A stretch of DNA of 64,000 nucleotides from a virus, in IMG/VR virus record IMGVR_UViG_3300042922_000643, positions 62,001 to 126,000 of that record; one strand, given 5' to 3'. Every line of letters begins with the position of its first letter. Position 1 is the first letter of the stretch. Positions 1 through 7,475 of this stretch are shown here, piece by piece. The position numbers and the translations under genes were made by a program. The notes under the pieces are model-generated. The model saw only the letters and a program-made list of their open reading frames with translations. It had not been told where the DNA came from and did not search any database.

Positions 1-6
1 GGCCGC

Positions 7-198
7 TTAAACATAGTAATCATCGTCCCTCAGATAAAGTAATGGGTAGGACTCTGCGGGTTCATGTTCTTTACTTTCGCAAATCGGACATTCTGGATCA
101 ATCTCATAAGACTCAATATAATACTCATGCCCACAGGATATGCAAGCTACCCATATGTCTGTCGTTACTCTCTTTTTGAATCTCTTTCGTGTTGTCAT
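7..198 (-). CDS. Small zinc-ribbon protein
   Basis: 63-residue protein with two CxxC pairs (C19/C22 and C37/C40) spaced as in a zinc ribbon, flanked by a basic N-terminus (TTRKRFKKR) and an acidic C-terminus. Such minimal ribbons usually bind nucleic acid or a protein partner, but nothing here identifies the partner. The ATG overlaps the TGA stop of the upstream PIN-PhoH gene (ATGA), so translation is probably coupled; a GGAG lies about 11 bases upstream. The coupling suggests a role alongside the PhoH ATPase, which is inference. The zinc ribbon is well supported; the function is unknown. Confidence 0.8.
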   Translation of the reverse strand: MTTRKRFKKRVTTDIWVACISCGHEYYIESYEIDPECPICESKEHEPAESYPLLYLRDDDYYV

Positions 199-1532
199 TG
201 CAATTTTTCCACTCCCAGTTGAGCCAGTTTGGAGCGGACCACTGTTTCCAATGTGATGTGACCAACGATATCTTCACCTTTGAATTTATCCACCGTGTAT
301 GTAAGACCATTGCTGCTTGGCGTTAGTCGATGATCATCGATCTGTTGTGAGCTAATGTCTCCCAGGAAGACTACCTTACTACCCTCAGCAGCACGAGTAA
401 TGATTGTCGCAGCTTCATGTGCTGTTAAGTTTTGTGCGTCATCCACAATGATGAACTGACCAGGAATACTTCTACCACGAAGATGAGCCAACGCTTCAAG
501 CTCTAGAAATTTATTGTCAATGAGTCTTTGAATCTTATCACTTGAAGCCATGAATTTATCATCTTTATCTTCTTCTTTTTCAAGAAGGTACTCTAGTGCG
601 TCAAAGGTGGAAGCCATCCATGGACTTAGCTTTTCAAGCTTATTCCCAGGTAGATAGCCAATATCTTTACCCACAGGAATCAGTGGCCGCATTACTACGA
701 CTCTATTATATATTCCGTCTTTTCCTAATACTTGTTCTAGCGCTGCTGCCAATGTAAGTAATGTCTTTCCTGATCCAGAAGGACCGATTGCTGAAACAAA
801 TTCAATACTTGGGTCAAGCAAGAGATGGAGCAAGAACTTTTGTTCTAGAACTTCATTGCCTTCTTTATCTTTTTTCGGCTTAATTCCCCACGCACGATAT
901 TCATGTTTCAATGCTTGGATACTATGTGTTCCCGAATCATAAATACCTTGATGAATACCACCCGCTGGATCTTTCATAATTACAAACTGATTATGTACTA
1001 ATCTACGAGTACCTACATCAAAGCCCTGGATCGGATATGAACTATAGAACTCTTTTAATTCTTCTTTTGTAATATCGATATGTCGTACACCTGAATAAAG
1101 TTTACTTACGTTTACATCTTCAGGAGCGAAGTTCTGAGTATCAATTTTCAGAGAGTCTGCAATAACTCGAACATTAATATCTTGGCTGATTAAGGCCGCA
1201 TCTTCATCTCGCGCTGCTTTAATGATTTGGTGATCGTTCTTCTTCAGATCAAGGTCTTCCGCCTTGACAAGGACCTGAACCCAATGGCCTTCGTATGGAA
1301 CACCCGCATCCAGCTGGCCTCTTGTACGAAGCTCATCCAAGAATCTTGTAGTTGCTCGGCAATGTTCATTGATAGGGTCGTGACCCTTCTTGAACTTGTC
1401 TAGCTCGTTTAAAACTACTAGAGGAATAATTACATGAGTGGGTTCACCAAAACTCTTCAGTACGTCATACAGTGGCCGATCTAAAAGCACATTGGTATCA
1501 ACCACGACGCGTTTCAATTGTTGCGCTGCCAA
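195..1532 (-). CDS. PIN-PhoH family ATPase (PhoH2/YlaK-like)
   Basis: 445-residue fusion of an N-terminal PIN nuclease domain (about 8-130; acidic residues D12 in VVDTNVLL, E43 in LNELDKF, D100, D118) and a C-terminal PhoH P-loop ATPase (Walker A GPSGSGKT at 250-257, Walker B FIIVDDAQNLT near 356). This matches the PIN-PhoH class known from bacteria and common in large phages. Family members are proposed RNA-unwinding and cleaving enzymes; the role in phage infection is not established. Translation starts at TTG with AAGGAGG eight bases upstream. A promoter-like element lies at 1619-1647, so the gene may be transcribed separately from the block before it. It shares an ATGA overlap with the zinc-ribbon gene downstream. 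Confidence 0.93.
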   Translation of the reverse strand: MAAQQLKRVVVDTNVLLDRPLYDVLKSFGEPTHVIIPLVVLNELDKFKKGHDPINEHCRATTRFLDELRTRGQLDAGVPYEGHWVQVLVKAEDLDLKKNDHQIIKAARDEDAALISQDINVRVIADSLKIDTQNFAPEDVNVSKLYSGVRHIDITKEELKEFYSSYPIQGFDVGTRRLVHNQFVIMKDPAGGIHQGIYDSGTHSIQALKHEYRAWGIKPKKDKEGNEVLEQKFLLHLLLDPSIEFVSAIGPSGSGKTLLTLAAALEQVLGKDGIYNRVVVMRPLIPVGKDIGYLPGNKLEKLSPWMASTFDALEYLLEKEEDKDDKFMASSDKIQRLIDNKFLELEALAHLRGRSIPGQFIIVDDAQNLTAHEAATIITRAAEGSKVVFLGDISSQQIDDHRLTPSSNGLTYTVDKFKGEDIVGHITLETVVRSKLAQLGVEKLQ

Positions 1533-1618
1533 TAAGGTTGCCTCCTTAGAATATCTTCATTAGTTATAGGTATCGGGATAATCCAAAATCTAGTGGCAAC
1601 ACCTCTCTCTCTAGTTCC

Positions 1619-1647
1619 ATTCAAAACGTTTTTAAGACGTAAGTCAA
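1619..1647 (-). promoter_or_regulatory. Candidate promoter for the PIN-PhoH gene
   Basis: On the minus strand TTGACT (1647-1642) is followed after exactly 17 bases by TTGAAT (1624-1619). The -35 is one base from consensus and the -10 matches 4 of 6. It lies just after the terminator of the preceding gene and about 90 bases upstream of the TTG start. The long leader contains no ORF that I could support. Confidence 0.5.
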
Positions 1648-1662
1648 TACGAAAACAAAAAT

Positions 1663-1690
1663 AAAAAAAGACCCCTTTTCAGGAGTCCTT
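1663..1690 (-). terminator. Rho-independent terminator after the 73-residue gene
   Basis: On the minus strand AAGGACTCC and GGGGTCTT form a stem of about nine pairs with two G-U wobbles around a TGAAAA loop, followed by a run of seven T. It sits directly downstream of the stop codon at 1698. Confidence 0.85.
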
Positions 1691-1697
1691 ACATGGG

Positions 1698-1919
1698 TTA
1701 TACTGTCCATTCTTCAGCTACGATTTCAATATGAATCCAGCCTGCGCGGACTATGTGTAACTTGCCTGAACTATCTTTTAGCCTATGGTTCCCTGATTCC
1801 CTCACAGAGAGTTCAACAACACCTACTATACGTACAAATTCATCCCCAGGGAAACGATAAGTTCTTTGTCTCTCACCGTGAATAAGAGTTGGTGCAAAGG
1901 ATGTAACAGATACAGCCAT
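1698..1919 (-). CDS. Small beta-rich hypothetical protein
   Basis: 73 residues with alternating hydrophobic strands (for example RIVGVVELSV and HIVRAGWIHIEIVAEEW), a pattern expected of a small beta-barrel. No signal peptide, membrane segment or recognisable motif. The ATG has AAGGAGG seven bases upstream and lies just after the stop of the vWA gene, so it is the last gene of that transcript before a terminator. I do not recognise the family. Confidence 0.8.
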   Translation of the reverse strand: MAVSVTSFAPTLIHGERQRTYRFPGDEFVRIVGVVELSVRESGNHRLKDSSGKLHIVRAGWIHIEIVAEEWTV

Positions 1920-1921
1920 AC

Positions 1922-2653
1922 TTAGACCTCCTTGTCTTTCGTCAGGTCTTCGCCATTAGTCCAGTCACCAACAGTACCTTTGGAACGGTAATTGGAAACA
2001 GCGGTGTCAATAGCATTGTAGGCTGCGAACAAGGCCCCGCCAGAGTAGCCATCTATAAAGTCAGCAGTCAGGTTCCCTGTAGCAATTTTATCAGCTGTTA
2101 TCGCGTTAGACATGATATAGGAAGAAGTAACCGATTGACCACCTGCTCCGCGGGTCATTCCAATACCCATAGCTTGTCTATCTCTCAATGAGCTTTCGTC
2201 TGCTCCAATAAACAGGACTTCCCATTTGCTCTTATTACGTTGTTCTTCGATAAGTTCCTTCACACTGCTCCCCTGGAACTCTCTAGAGCAGTTCTCTTGC
2301 CCGTCAGTGATAACCATGACAATAACATTGGCTGGACGTTTCTTGCTCTCTGTGGCCTTAATACGAGCTCTCACGTCATGGATAGTGCGGCCTACCGCGT
2401 CGTAGAGTGCAGTACTACCACGAGGAACATAGTTAGTATCATCCAGAGGTTTAACATCATGAATGTCTACACCATCATAAAGTAACGTATACTCATGATC
2501 GAAGAGACTTACGGTAACAGAAGCTTCTCCAGGAAGTTCTTTTTGTCTTGCAATGAAAGCATTAAATCCTCCGATAGCGTCGTCTCGCATTGTATTCATC
2601 GATCCACTACGGTCTATAATAACTACGATCTCTGTCTTATTTTTATTTGGCAT
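1922..2653 (-). CDS. vWA-domain protein with MIDAS motif
   Basis: 243 residues forming one von Willebrand factor A domain. The metal-ion-dependent adhesion site is complete: DRSGS at 14-18, a conserved Thr in RGSTALYDAVG, and Asp in MVITDGQEN. Such domains mediate metal-dependent protein-protein contacts; stand-alone cytoplasmic vWA proteins occur in many large phages without known function. The frame is open to an earlier ATG at 2689, but ATG 2653 is preferred: it has GGGAGGA seven bases upstream, overlaps the end of the previous gene by 11 bases, and the protein then starts right before the first beta-strand. The C-terminal third contains AITADKIATGNLTADFI, which resembles decapeptide repeats in the giant fibre of this phage. 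No signal peptide. Confidence 0.9.
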   Translation of the reverse strand: MPNKNKTEIVVIIDRSGSMNTMRDDAIGGFNAFIARQKELPGEASVTVSLFDHEYTLLYDGVDIHDVKPLDDTNYVPRGSTALYDAVGRTIHDVRARIKATESKKRPANVIVMVITDGQENCSREFQGSSVKELIEEQRNKSKWEVLFIGADESSLRDRQAMGIGMTRGAGGQSVTSSYIMSNAITADKIATGNLTADFIDGYSGGALFAAYNAIDTAVSNYRSKGTVGDWTNGEDLTKDKEV

Positions 2654-2963
2654 CTTCTTGTCCTCCCACAGGTTGAATAACAAAACCATAGTTTTCGAAT
2701 CTAGTACTCACCTTGCTCTTATATAATTCCTGGGCATATGCTGCACCTTCAACAGCTTTTTCTGAAGCAACAGTTTTTTTATCGTAGAGCATGCCCTCTG
2801 GATCATCACGGTAGTCCCAGATACCACCTAGAACTTCTTCTCCGTCTTCGTAGGTAAGAACTTCTAATGCTAGGCCTCGTGGGTGTAACCACTGGCGATT
2901 AATCTCTCTTAAAAGTCCTGATTCACGGAACTCTTTAATATCCATACGTTTGATCTCGCTCAC
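2643..2963 (-). CDS. Hypothetical protein next to the vWA gene
   Basis: 106 residues from a GTG start with GGGAGGG six bases upstream. An earlier in-frame ATG at 2990 lacks a good ribosome site and would overlap a small gene ending at 2980. Features: acidic, mixed alpha/beta, an aromatic WLHPRGLALEV segment and IWDYRDDPEGMLYDKK. It overlaps the vWA gene by 11 bases, so the two are probably translationally coupled and may form a pair. I do not recognise a characterised family. Confidence 0.8.
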   Translation of the reverse strand: MSEIKRMDIKEFRESGLLREINRQWLHPRGLALEVLTYEDGEEVLGGIWDYRDDPEGMLYDKKTVASEKAVEGAAYAQELYKSKVSTRFENYGFVIQPVGGQEDAK

Positions 2964-2979
2964 ATCGAACCCTCCCAGG

Positions 2980-3156
2980 TTAATATTCATCTAAGCATTC
3001 TAAAGAAAGAAGCTTGTTGATTTCATCACACATACATTCAATTTCTTTGTCCGAAGCATTACGGAGTTGTTCTAATGTTACGAAGTCACCGAACTCCAAA
3101 AGAATGAATTGGACCATACTCTCACGTTCTTCTTTAGCGTAGGATGTAACCGACAT
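2980..3156 (-). CDS. Small hypothetical protein, 58 residues
   Basis: An intact ATG-to-TAA frame of 58 codons with AGGAGG seven bases before the ATG, filling the gap between two accepted genes. The product starts MSVTSYAKEERESM and is acidic and largely helical, with LLSLECLDEY at its end. There are two Cys in CMCDE but no zinc-ribbon pattern. Its end at 2980 supports the GTG start at 2963 for the next gene. Function unknown. Confidence 0.75.
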   Translation of the reverse strand: MSVTSYAKEERESMVQFILLEFGDFVTLEQLRNASDKEIECMCDEINKLLSLECLDEY

Positions 3157-3207
3157 TTGAAGACCTCCTCATGCTTAGGTATCTATATCAAAGGGATGGC
3201 CCCTGAG

Positions 3208-3639
3208 TTATTCATCAATAGACTGTAACTTATCCAAGTTCTCTTCGTTTGTTGTAGCATCCTTGCTTAAAGTAATATCGATATTGATAAATTGAGGTTC
3301 CATCTTTTTAAAAACATTGGCCGTAAGTCGTATATTTTTATCTCTATATAATGGAGATTCTGATGACGTATTAACACAAAACCATTGATGACTTACAGTA
3401 TCGACAGTTTCAATCTTCATATCGATAAGTAATAGATCCTGCTCATAGAGCATATCCTCTAATTGCTGATACATTCTTTCCCTAGTCCGTCTTTCTATAT
3501 CCCTAGTGTTTTCAGGCCCATATTCAGTGTTAATAGTTGCATTGAGAGCTAACCTTCGCCGAGTATAAGTATCTAGATGGTCAGTGTATTCACTATAATC
3601 GGTTGTATCAATATTAACATTACCATTAGAAAACAACAT
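3208..3639 (-). CDS. Hypothetical protein, first gene of the vWA-PhoH transcript
   Basis: 143 residues from ATG 3639, preceded by GAGGTGAT; a GTG three codons earlier (3648) is the alternative. The sequence has a helical middle rich in Arg/Tyr (TYTRRRLALNATI, RERMYQQLEDMLYEQDLLL) and a beta-rich C-terminus (NIRLTANVFKK, FINIDITLSK). No known motif. It begins directly after an extended -10 promoter, so it heads the transcript that continues to the 58-residue, 106-residue, vWA and 73-residue genes. Confidence 0.75.
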   Translation of the reverse strand: MLFSNGNVNIDTTDYSEYTDHLDTYTRRRLALNATINTEYGPENTRDIERRTRERMYQQLEDMLYEQDLLLIDMKIETVDTVSHQWFCVNTSSESPLYRDKNIRLTANVFKKMEPQFINIDITLSKDATTNEENLDKLQSIDE

Positions 3640-3657
3640 CCTTATCACCTCTTCATT

Positions 3658-3666
3658 ATTATATCA
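3658..3666 (-). promoter_or_regulatory. Extended -10 promoter
   Basis: On the minus strand TGATATAAT is a perfect extended -10 (TGnTATAAT), about 20 bases before the start at 3639. No good -35 is visible at the usual spacing, which is typical of extended -10 promoters. It lies immediately after the terminator of the GH26 gene, so it restarts transcription. Confidence 0.65.
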
Positions 3667-3698
3667 TACCTTAACGTCATTGTCTCTATAGAAAATGG

Positions 3699-3726
3699 AA
3701 AAAGGCCGCCAAATAAATGACGACCT
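3699..3726 (-). terminator. Rho-independent terminator after the GH26 gene
   Basis: On the minus strand AGGTCGTC and GGCGGCCT form an eight-pair stem (two G-U pairs) with an ATTTATTT loop, followed by TTTTT. It begins just after the GH26 stop codon. Confidence 0.85.
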
Positions 3727-3732
3727 GATAGA

Positions 3733-5172
3733 TTATTTAATGTATAAATTAGTCTCAGGAATAATTTCTTTTGTCACCGTAGCACTCTCCCAGTAAAGCT
3801 GCATGATTGCCGCAGCAGAAGCATCATAGAACTCGACAGTAATATCGTACTGAACATCCTTAACCAGATTGATAAGCCCTGAACCCCAGTTTGCACCATT
3901 GGTCCATTTGTTTACGACAAGCGCTCCATTGATATAAACCCTGGCCCCATCATCTGAGTATGTTATAATCTTATACTGCTCTGTAGATTTTGAAACAAGT
4001 ATGCCTGTCCACCGAACAGAGAAGTTATCAATAGGAAGCCCTGTAATAATAACTTTATTAGACCAGTTAAAATCAATCTTAGCATCGCGGCGCTGTCCCT
4101 TAAGCTCGTTAAAAGCAACACCTGAATAGTAATTACCTGATAGTCCATTCTCTCCAGCTACAATTTCATTACGGTTAAAGCTGTAAGCATCCGTATAAAC
4201 TGTCTTGATTGTAGCATCTGAATTATTCTCAGATAGCATTTTCCCCCAGGTCAGGAACCAAGAGTACTTATTCTGTGCTGTGGATAGAGTACTCATCGTA
4301 GGTAGTTCTCCGTTTTCTCCAATAGCAAGTAGCTTTCCACAAGAAAGTTCCGCAAGCTCATCATGGTGAGATTGTTTAAAATCTTTACTGTAGATATCCA
4401 AAGCTAGTACATCAACTCGATCATAACCGACATAGAAGTTCTTTATAGGTTGACACCATTGATTCTTGGCGTTTGGACACCAGACCCATATTAGATTATC
4501 GAGTGCATGTAGATTCACAAAACGATCATACATGATCTCCCATAGCGCTGCGAAGTTGTTCTTGTTTCCCCACCAGAACCAGCCACCATTCATCTCATGG
4601 TAAGGTCTCCACAGAACAGGTACGCCGTAGTTTCGTAAAACTTTTAGAGAAGCTGCAACTAGATCTATATCTCTCAGTAGTGCCTTGTAAAGATCTGTGC
4701 CAGATGTGACGATCTGATCAAACTCAGATTGTGTTGTGGCTCTTTGCACATTGCTCCATATTGAAGGAGTGCCTGGATAGACAGCGTGATAAGTTGCAGT
4801 AATAACTCCGCCGCCATCATGCCAGGCTTTGGCTGCATTAACTACACCTGCTCTTTGAGTGGCTAGAAGCGTATCACTCTGACCACTGATGCCACCGAGC
4901 TCAATGCCTTTCACCATAGGACGTTTGCCTGTTTTAGTGAAGACTTGATCGGAGTAGGAGTAAGGAGCTTCTAAATATTCATGTTGTCCAGTTAATATTC
5001 TTTTTCCTCGGAGGTCATAAAGCTTTTGTAGAAGGTTTTTTGCTGGAGTCATAAGGTAGGGATTCACAGGAGCCCGATTAAGATTCTCAAAATCAGATTT
5101 CCATGTTGTATCAGTCACAATCTTTGAAGCTCTTTCTACTAGATCCCATAATGCTTTGGACTGTTCGTTCAT
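3733..5172 (-). CDS. GH26 beta-mannanase-like glycoside hydrolase with PA14 domain
   Basis: 479 residues in two parts. Residues about 40-330 form a GH26 TIM barrel: GKRILTGQHE on the first strands, RPYHEMNGGWFWWG carrying the expected acid/base E193, and AIGENGELP carrying the expected nucleophile E286. Aromatic residues W189, W198 and W200-201 would line the cleft. Residues about 342-470 form a PA14-type module (YSDDGARVYINGALVVNKW), known as a carbohydrate-binding beta-barrel. Family knowledge: GH26 enzymes hydrolyse beta-1,4-mannans and related beta-glycans. There is no signal peptide, no coiled coil and no tail-attachment domain, and the gene sits in the replication/accessory block. It is therefore probably a soluble enzyme freed at lysis, though loading onto the virion is possible. 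GAAGGAGG precedes the ATG by about 11 bases. Confidence 0.9.
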   Translation of the reverse strand: MNEQSKALWDLVERASKIVTDTTWKSDFENLNRAPVNPYLMTPAKNLLQKLYDLRGKRILTGQHEYLEAPYSYSDQVFTKTGKRPMVKGIELGGISGQSDTLLATQRAGVVNAAKAWHDGGGVITATYHAVYPGTPSIWSNVQRATTQSEFDQIVTSGTDLYKALLRDIDLVAASLKVLRNYGVPVLWRPYHEMNGGWFWWGNKNNFAALWEIMYDRFVNLHALDNLIWVWCPNAKNQWCQPIKNFYVGYDRVDVLALDIYSKDFKQSHHDELAELSCGKLLAIGENGELPTMSTLSTAQNKYSWFLTWGKMLSENNSDATIKTVYTDAYSFNRNEIVAGENGLSGNYYSGVAFNELKGQRRDAKIDFNWSNKVIITGLPIDNFSVRWTGILVSKSTEQYKIITYSDDGARVYINGALVVNKWTNGANWGSGLINLVKDVQYDITVEFYDASAAAIMQLYWESATVTKEIIPETNLYIK

Positions 5173-5230
5173 TTAGCAATAACCTCCTTCACAATATAGA
5201 CATAATTATAGCTGTTCTGGAATGATATGG

Positions 5231-5518
5231 CTAGTCTTTATCTTGAACCTGTCGTACATTTTGATGAAACCATTTTGTTTCTTTACCTTCATACTGTTTT
5301 GCTATGATAGCTACAACCTCGTCTCGACTTAGGCTAGGGCAGCTTCCATGTATCGCTGCATATTGACGGTGAAAAGACCGCATTTCGTTTGCGGCCTCAC
5401 AGTCTTGTTGTCCTGTCCCGTAACAAGGGCAGTCTTTTTTATTGACGTATCCTTGTCCATCAGGACAGGCGTAGCAGAACACAGATTCTGCTATTATTCT
5501 TTTAATATTGTCCTTCAT
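5231..5518 (-). CDS. Small Cys-rich protein, DnaJ-type zinc motif
   Basis: 95 residues from ATG 5518, which has AAGGTGGAG upstream and overlaps the end of the previous gene. The frame is open farther upstream (to 5644), but that part lies wholly inside the preceding gene. Residues 15-39 carry CYACPDGQGYVNKKDCPCYG and a later Cys, like the CxxCxGxG zinc arms of DnaJ or of phage restriction-alleviation proteins. The remainder is helical (SRDEVVAIIAKQY). Probably a zinc-binding adaptor; function unknown. Confidence 0.75.
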   Translation of the reverse strand: MKDNIKRIIAESVFCYACPDGQGYVNKKDCPCYGTGQQDCEAANEMRSFHRQYAAIHGSCPSLSRDEVVAIIAKQYEGKETKWFHQNVRQVQDKD

Positions 5519-5798
5519 ACTTATCCAAGTCTCCACCTTTAAATGTTGGTGTGTCTGCCGTTCTGTAACCTCTCGCCTTACAGTGAAGTATGACTTCATC
5601 ATCTGTTTCTTTAAAAAGTATAGAGGGATGTTCAGTGATATCAATATACTCTGCCTTTAAAAATCTATTCATAGTAGAGATCACTTCTTCTCTTGCCTCA
5701 TCTATGGCCTGCTCCAAAGGAGTATCACCAATTTGATTCTTGAATACAGTATGTTTGCATCCAAAACGGGTAGGTCTTTTTTGTTCTTGAGTTTCCAT
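5502..5798 (-). CDS. Hypothetical protein
   Basis: 98 residues. The ATG directly abuts the TAA of the upstream gene and has AAGGAGG upstream. Helical centre (LEQAIDEAREEVISTMNRFLKAEYIDI) followed by beta strands (DDEVILHCKARGY). No motif that I recognise. Together with its neighbours it belongs to the helicase transcript. Confidence 0.75.
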   Translation of the reverse strand: METQEQKRPTRFGCKHTVFKNQIGDTPLEQAIDEAREEVISTMNRFLKAEYIDITEHPSILFKETDDEVILHCKARGYRTADTPTFKGGDLDKYEGQY

Positions 5799-6092
5799 TT
5801 ATTTTTCCTCCTTCTTAACAAATTTATAACTGTCAACGTACTTTCCTGTGACTACAAATTGCCTAGTTATTTCTTCGTCTCCACAAATTTCGTTCATAGA
5901 ATTGTAAAAGCGATGTTTTTGCTGTTCAATATTCAGGTCTTTCAGCTTAACATTAAATTCCTCTTCATATTCTTTAATCTTTTGAAACAAATTACTGAGT
6001 ATCTCGTTAATCTCTGCTGAATCTAGCACTTTGTCTGCTTGGAAAACTTCCGAAGAGACGGTTACTGTTCTTATTTCTGTAACCTCTACCAT
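5799..6092 (-). CDS. Hypothetical protein
   Basis: 97 residues with AAGGAGG just upstream of the ATG. Two parts: a short beta N-terminus (EIRTVTVSSEVFQ) and a long charged helix likely to form a coiled coil (ILSNLFQKIKEYEEEF to IEQQKHRFYNSMN), ending in a basic tail. It follows the helicase gene after a weak hairpin. No function assigned. Confidence 0.75.
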   Translation of the reverse strand: MVEVTEIRTVTVSSEVFQADKVLDSAEINEILSNLFQKIKEYEEEFNVKLKDLNIEQQKHRFYNSMNEICGDEEITRQFVVTGKYVDSYKFVKKEEK

Positions 6093-6112
6093 ATTGACCT
6101 CCTTATATTTAA

Positions 6113-6128
6113 GGACCCCAAAGGGCCC
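6113..6128 (-). terminator. Weak hairpin after the helicase gene
   Basis: On the minus strand GGGCCC and GGGTCC pair (one G-U) around TTTG, followed by TTAAAT rather than a clean T run. It could be a leaky terminator that lowers expression of the three small genes downstream. Confidence 0.4.
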
Positions 6129-6131
6129 AGA

Positions 6132-7241
6132 TTAGCCTGAGACAAGCTGATTATATCGTTGTGCTCCAAGAGCATTCACTTCACGGAAGTAAGACATTTC
6201 AGGGAAGAACTCAAAGAACATTCGACCCTTAAAGGAAGTATATTTGTTCTTACGAATATCGACTTCAAATACAGGCTGATTGTCTTCGCTGTCTGGACGT
6301 TTAAAGAAGACCTGTGCCTGCTGTCCGCGAAGACCCACTTCGTTGTAGCACATAAGAACAGCCTTGGCTTCATATCCGATCTTCGTAGATTCACGGATAT
6401 CATCAAGCCCAGGTCTACGGTTACCATTCAGCTTGCGAAGTTCAGCTGAGCAGATGATTGGGCAGTCAAACTTTGTAGCGATGAGAGAGAGTCTATCAGC
6501 AATATAATCGTATCTACCATTTGAATCCGCACCAAAGTTTGTACTAGATACAGTTACGTCATGAAAGTTATCTATGAATACAACGAGTTGATAGGTTTCA
6601 TCAATCCGTGACAATTCGAAGGAATACTGTTCAACAACTTTTTCAATCTCTTCAATAGAAGTTCCATCATTAGAGTCATACAATGCAAAGAAGTCAACTA
6701 GTGCATCGAGCTTCTCTACACCTTCTGCACGTTTCTTCATCTGCTCAATGTTATCTTTATACTTCTCTGGAGAACGAACGACATTGATTGGAATCATTTG
6801 GTCGATAGCGATGAACCGCGGCAACAGTTCATTCGTGTTATCATCTAAAGAGAAGTATACACAGAATGCTTTCCGTGGTCTATCCTCTGTAACAACTTGG
6901 TTGCTGTAGGAAACTTGCTTTGCAATCTGCATCATGAAACCACTCTTACCTACGTTAGATTGCGCAGCCACTAGATGAACTCCAGGGTTTAGTCCTTCGA
7001 ATGCATAGTTAAGCCTTTCGAATCCCCAATCGAGACCACCCATCTTACCACGTCTCCATGAGTACTCGTCCATGGCTTTAATTCTACCAATCATACTATT
7101 GCCAAGAATAGTTTCGCGGAACTTACCAGAGTTAATAGAGATTCTCGGCGCTGCTGCGACCTCTTCCTTCGCCTGTTCTTGTGGAATGCTCTCCCCAAAT
7201 AATACTTCATCCAAAGTTAAAGTCTTTTCATGATCTTCCAT
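6132..7241 (-). CDS. DnaB-like replicative helicase (RecA-fold)
   Basis: 369 residues, essentially a DnaB C-terminal ATPase domain after a short N-terminal extension of about 60 residues. Walker A is AQSNVGKS (93-100). A DnaB-type YFSLDD motif follows, Walker B is VVFIDNFHD, and ICSAELRKLNG then RPGLDDIRES matches the DnaB H3/H4 region. The usual N-terminal primase-interaction domain (about 150 residues) is absent, as in some phage helicases. Expected to form a hexamer that unwinds the replication fork with the primase encoded two genes upstream. GAGGGGA precedes the ATG. High certainty for the fold; the fork-helicase role is inferred from the family and the neighbours. Confidence 0.9.
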   Translation of the reverse strand: MEDHEKTLTLDEVLFGESIPQEQAKEEVAAAPRISINSGKFRETILGNSMIGRIKAMDEYSWRRGKMGGLDWGFERLNYAFEGLNPGVHLVAAQSNVGKSGFMMQIAKQVSYSNQVVTEDRPRKAFCVYFSLDDNTNELLPRFIAIDQMIPINVVRSPEKYKDNIEQMKKRAEGVEKLDALVDFFALYDSNDGTSIEEIEKVVEQYSFELSRIDETYQLVVFIDNFHDVTVSSTNFGADSNGRYDYIADRLSLIATKFDCPIICSAELRKLNGNRRPGLDDIRESTKIGYEAKAVLMCYNEVGLRGQQAQVFFKRPDSEDNQPVFEVDIRKNKYTSFKGRMFFEFFPEMSYFREVNALGAQRYNQLVSG

Positions 7242-7274
7242 TCCCGTCCCCTCTTCCTTTTCCCCTAGCTATTT

Positions 7275-7475
7275 TTAGTTCATAAGCTCGTCAAGTTCTG
7301 CGGTTAGCTGGTCAAATATGTCGTGCATATCCTTAACGACACGATCAAATGCTCGATCAGTTGGAGACATCTTCTCAAATTCTTTCACGATATCACCCTT
7401 AGCCTTCTTTAAGGAAGCCCTCATTCTTTCAGCCTTTACCCAGTCTTTACCAACGCTTCCGTTTACTACTCCCAT
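7275..7475 (-). CDS. Small helical protein between primase and helicase
   Basis: 66 residues from ATG 7475, which overlaps the primase stop as TAATG and has GGAGGGA upstream. An ATG six codons earlier is inside the ribosome site and is rejected. The protein is almost entirely charged helix (MRASLKKAKGDIVKEFEKM, DIFDQLTAELDELMN). Its position between primase and helicase makes a small accessory or loader role possible, but no motif supports this directly. Confidence 0.75.
   Translation of the reverse strand: MGVVNGSVGKDWVKAERMRASLKKAKGDIVKEFEKMSPTDRAFDRVVKDMHDIFDQLTAELDELMN

Noticed and set aside
2654-2689. Longer N-terminus for the vWA protein
   Set aside because: It includes the ribosome site of ATG 2653 and the extra residues do not belong to the vWA fold.
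5173-5230. Promoter for the GH26 gene
   Set aside because: A TATAAT occurs on the minus strand but no -35 at suitable spacing and no extended -10 TG; too weak to list.
5519-5644. Longer N-terminus for the Cys-rich protein
   Set aside because: It lies wholly inside the preceding gene; ATG 5518 has AAGGTGGAG upstream.
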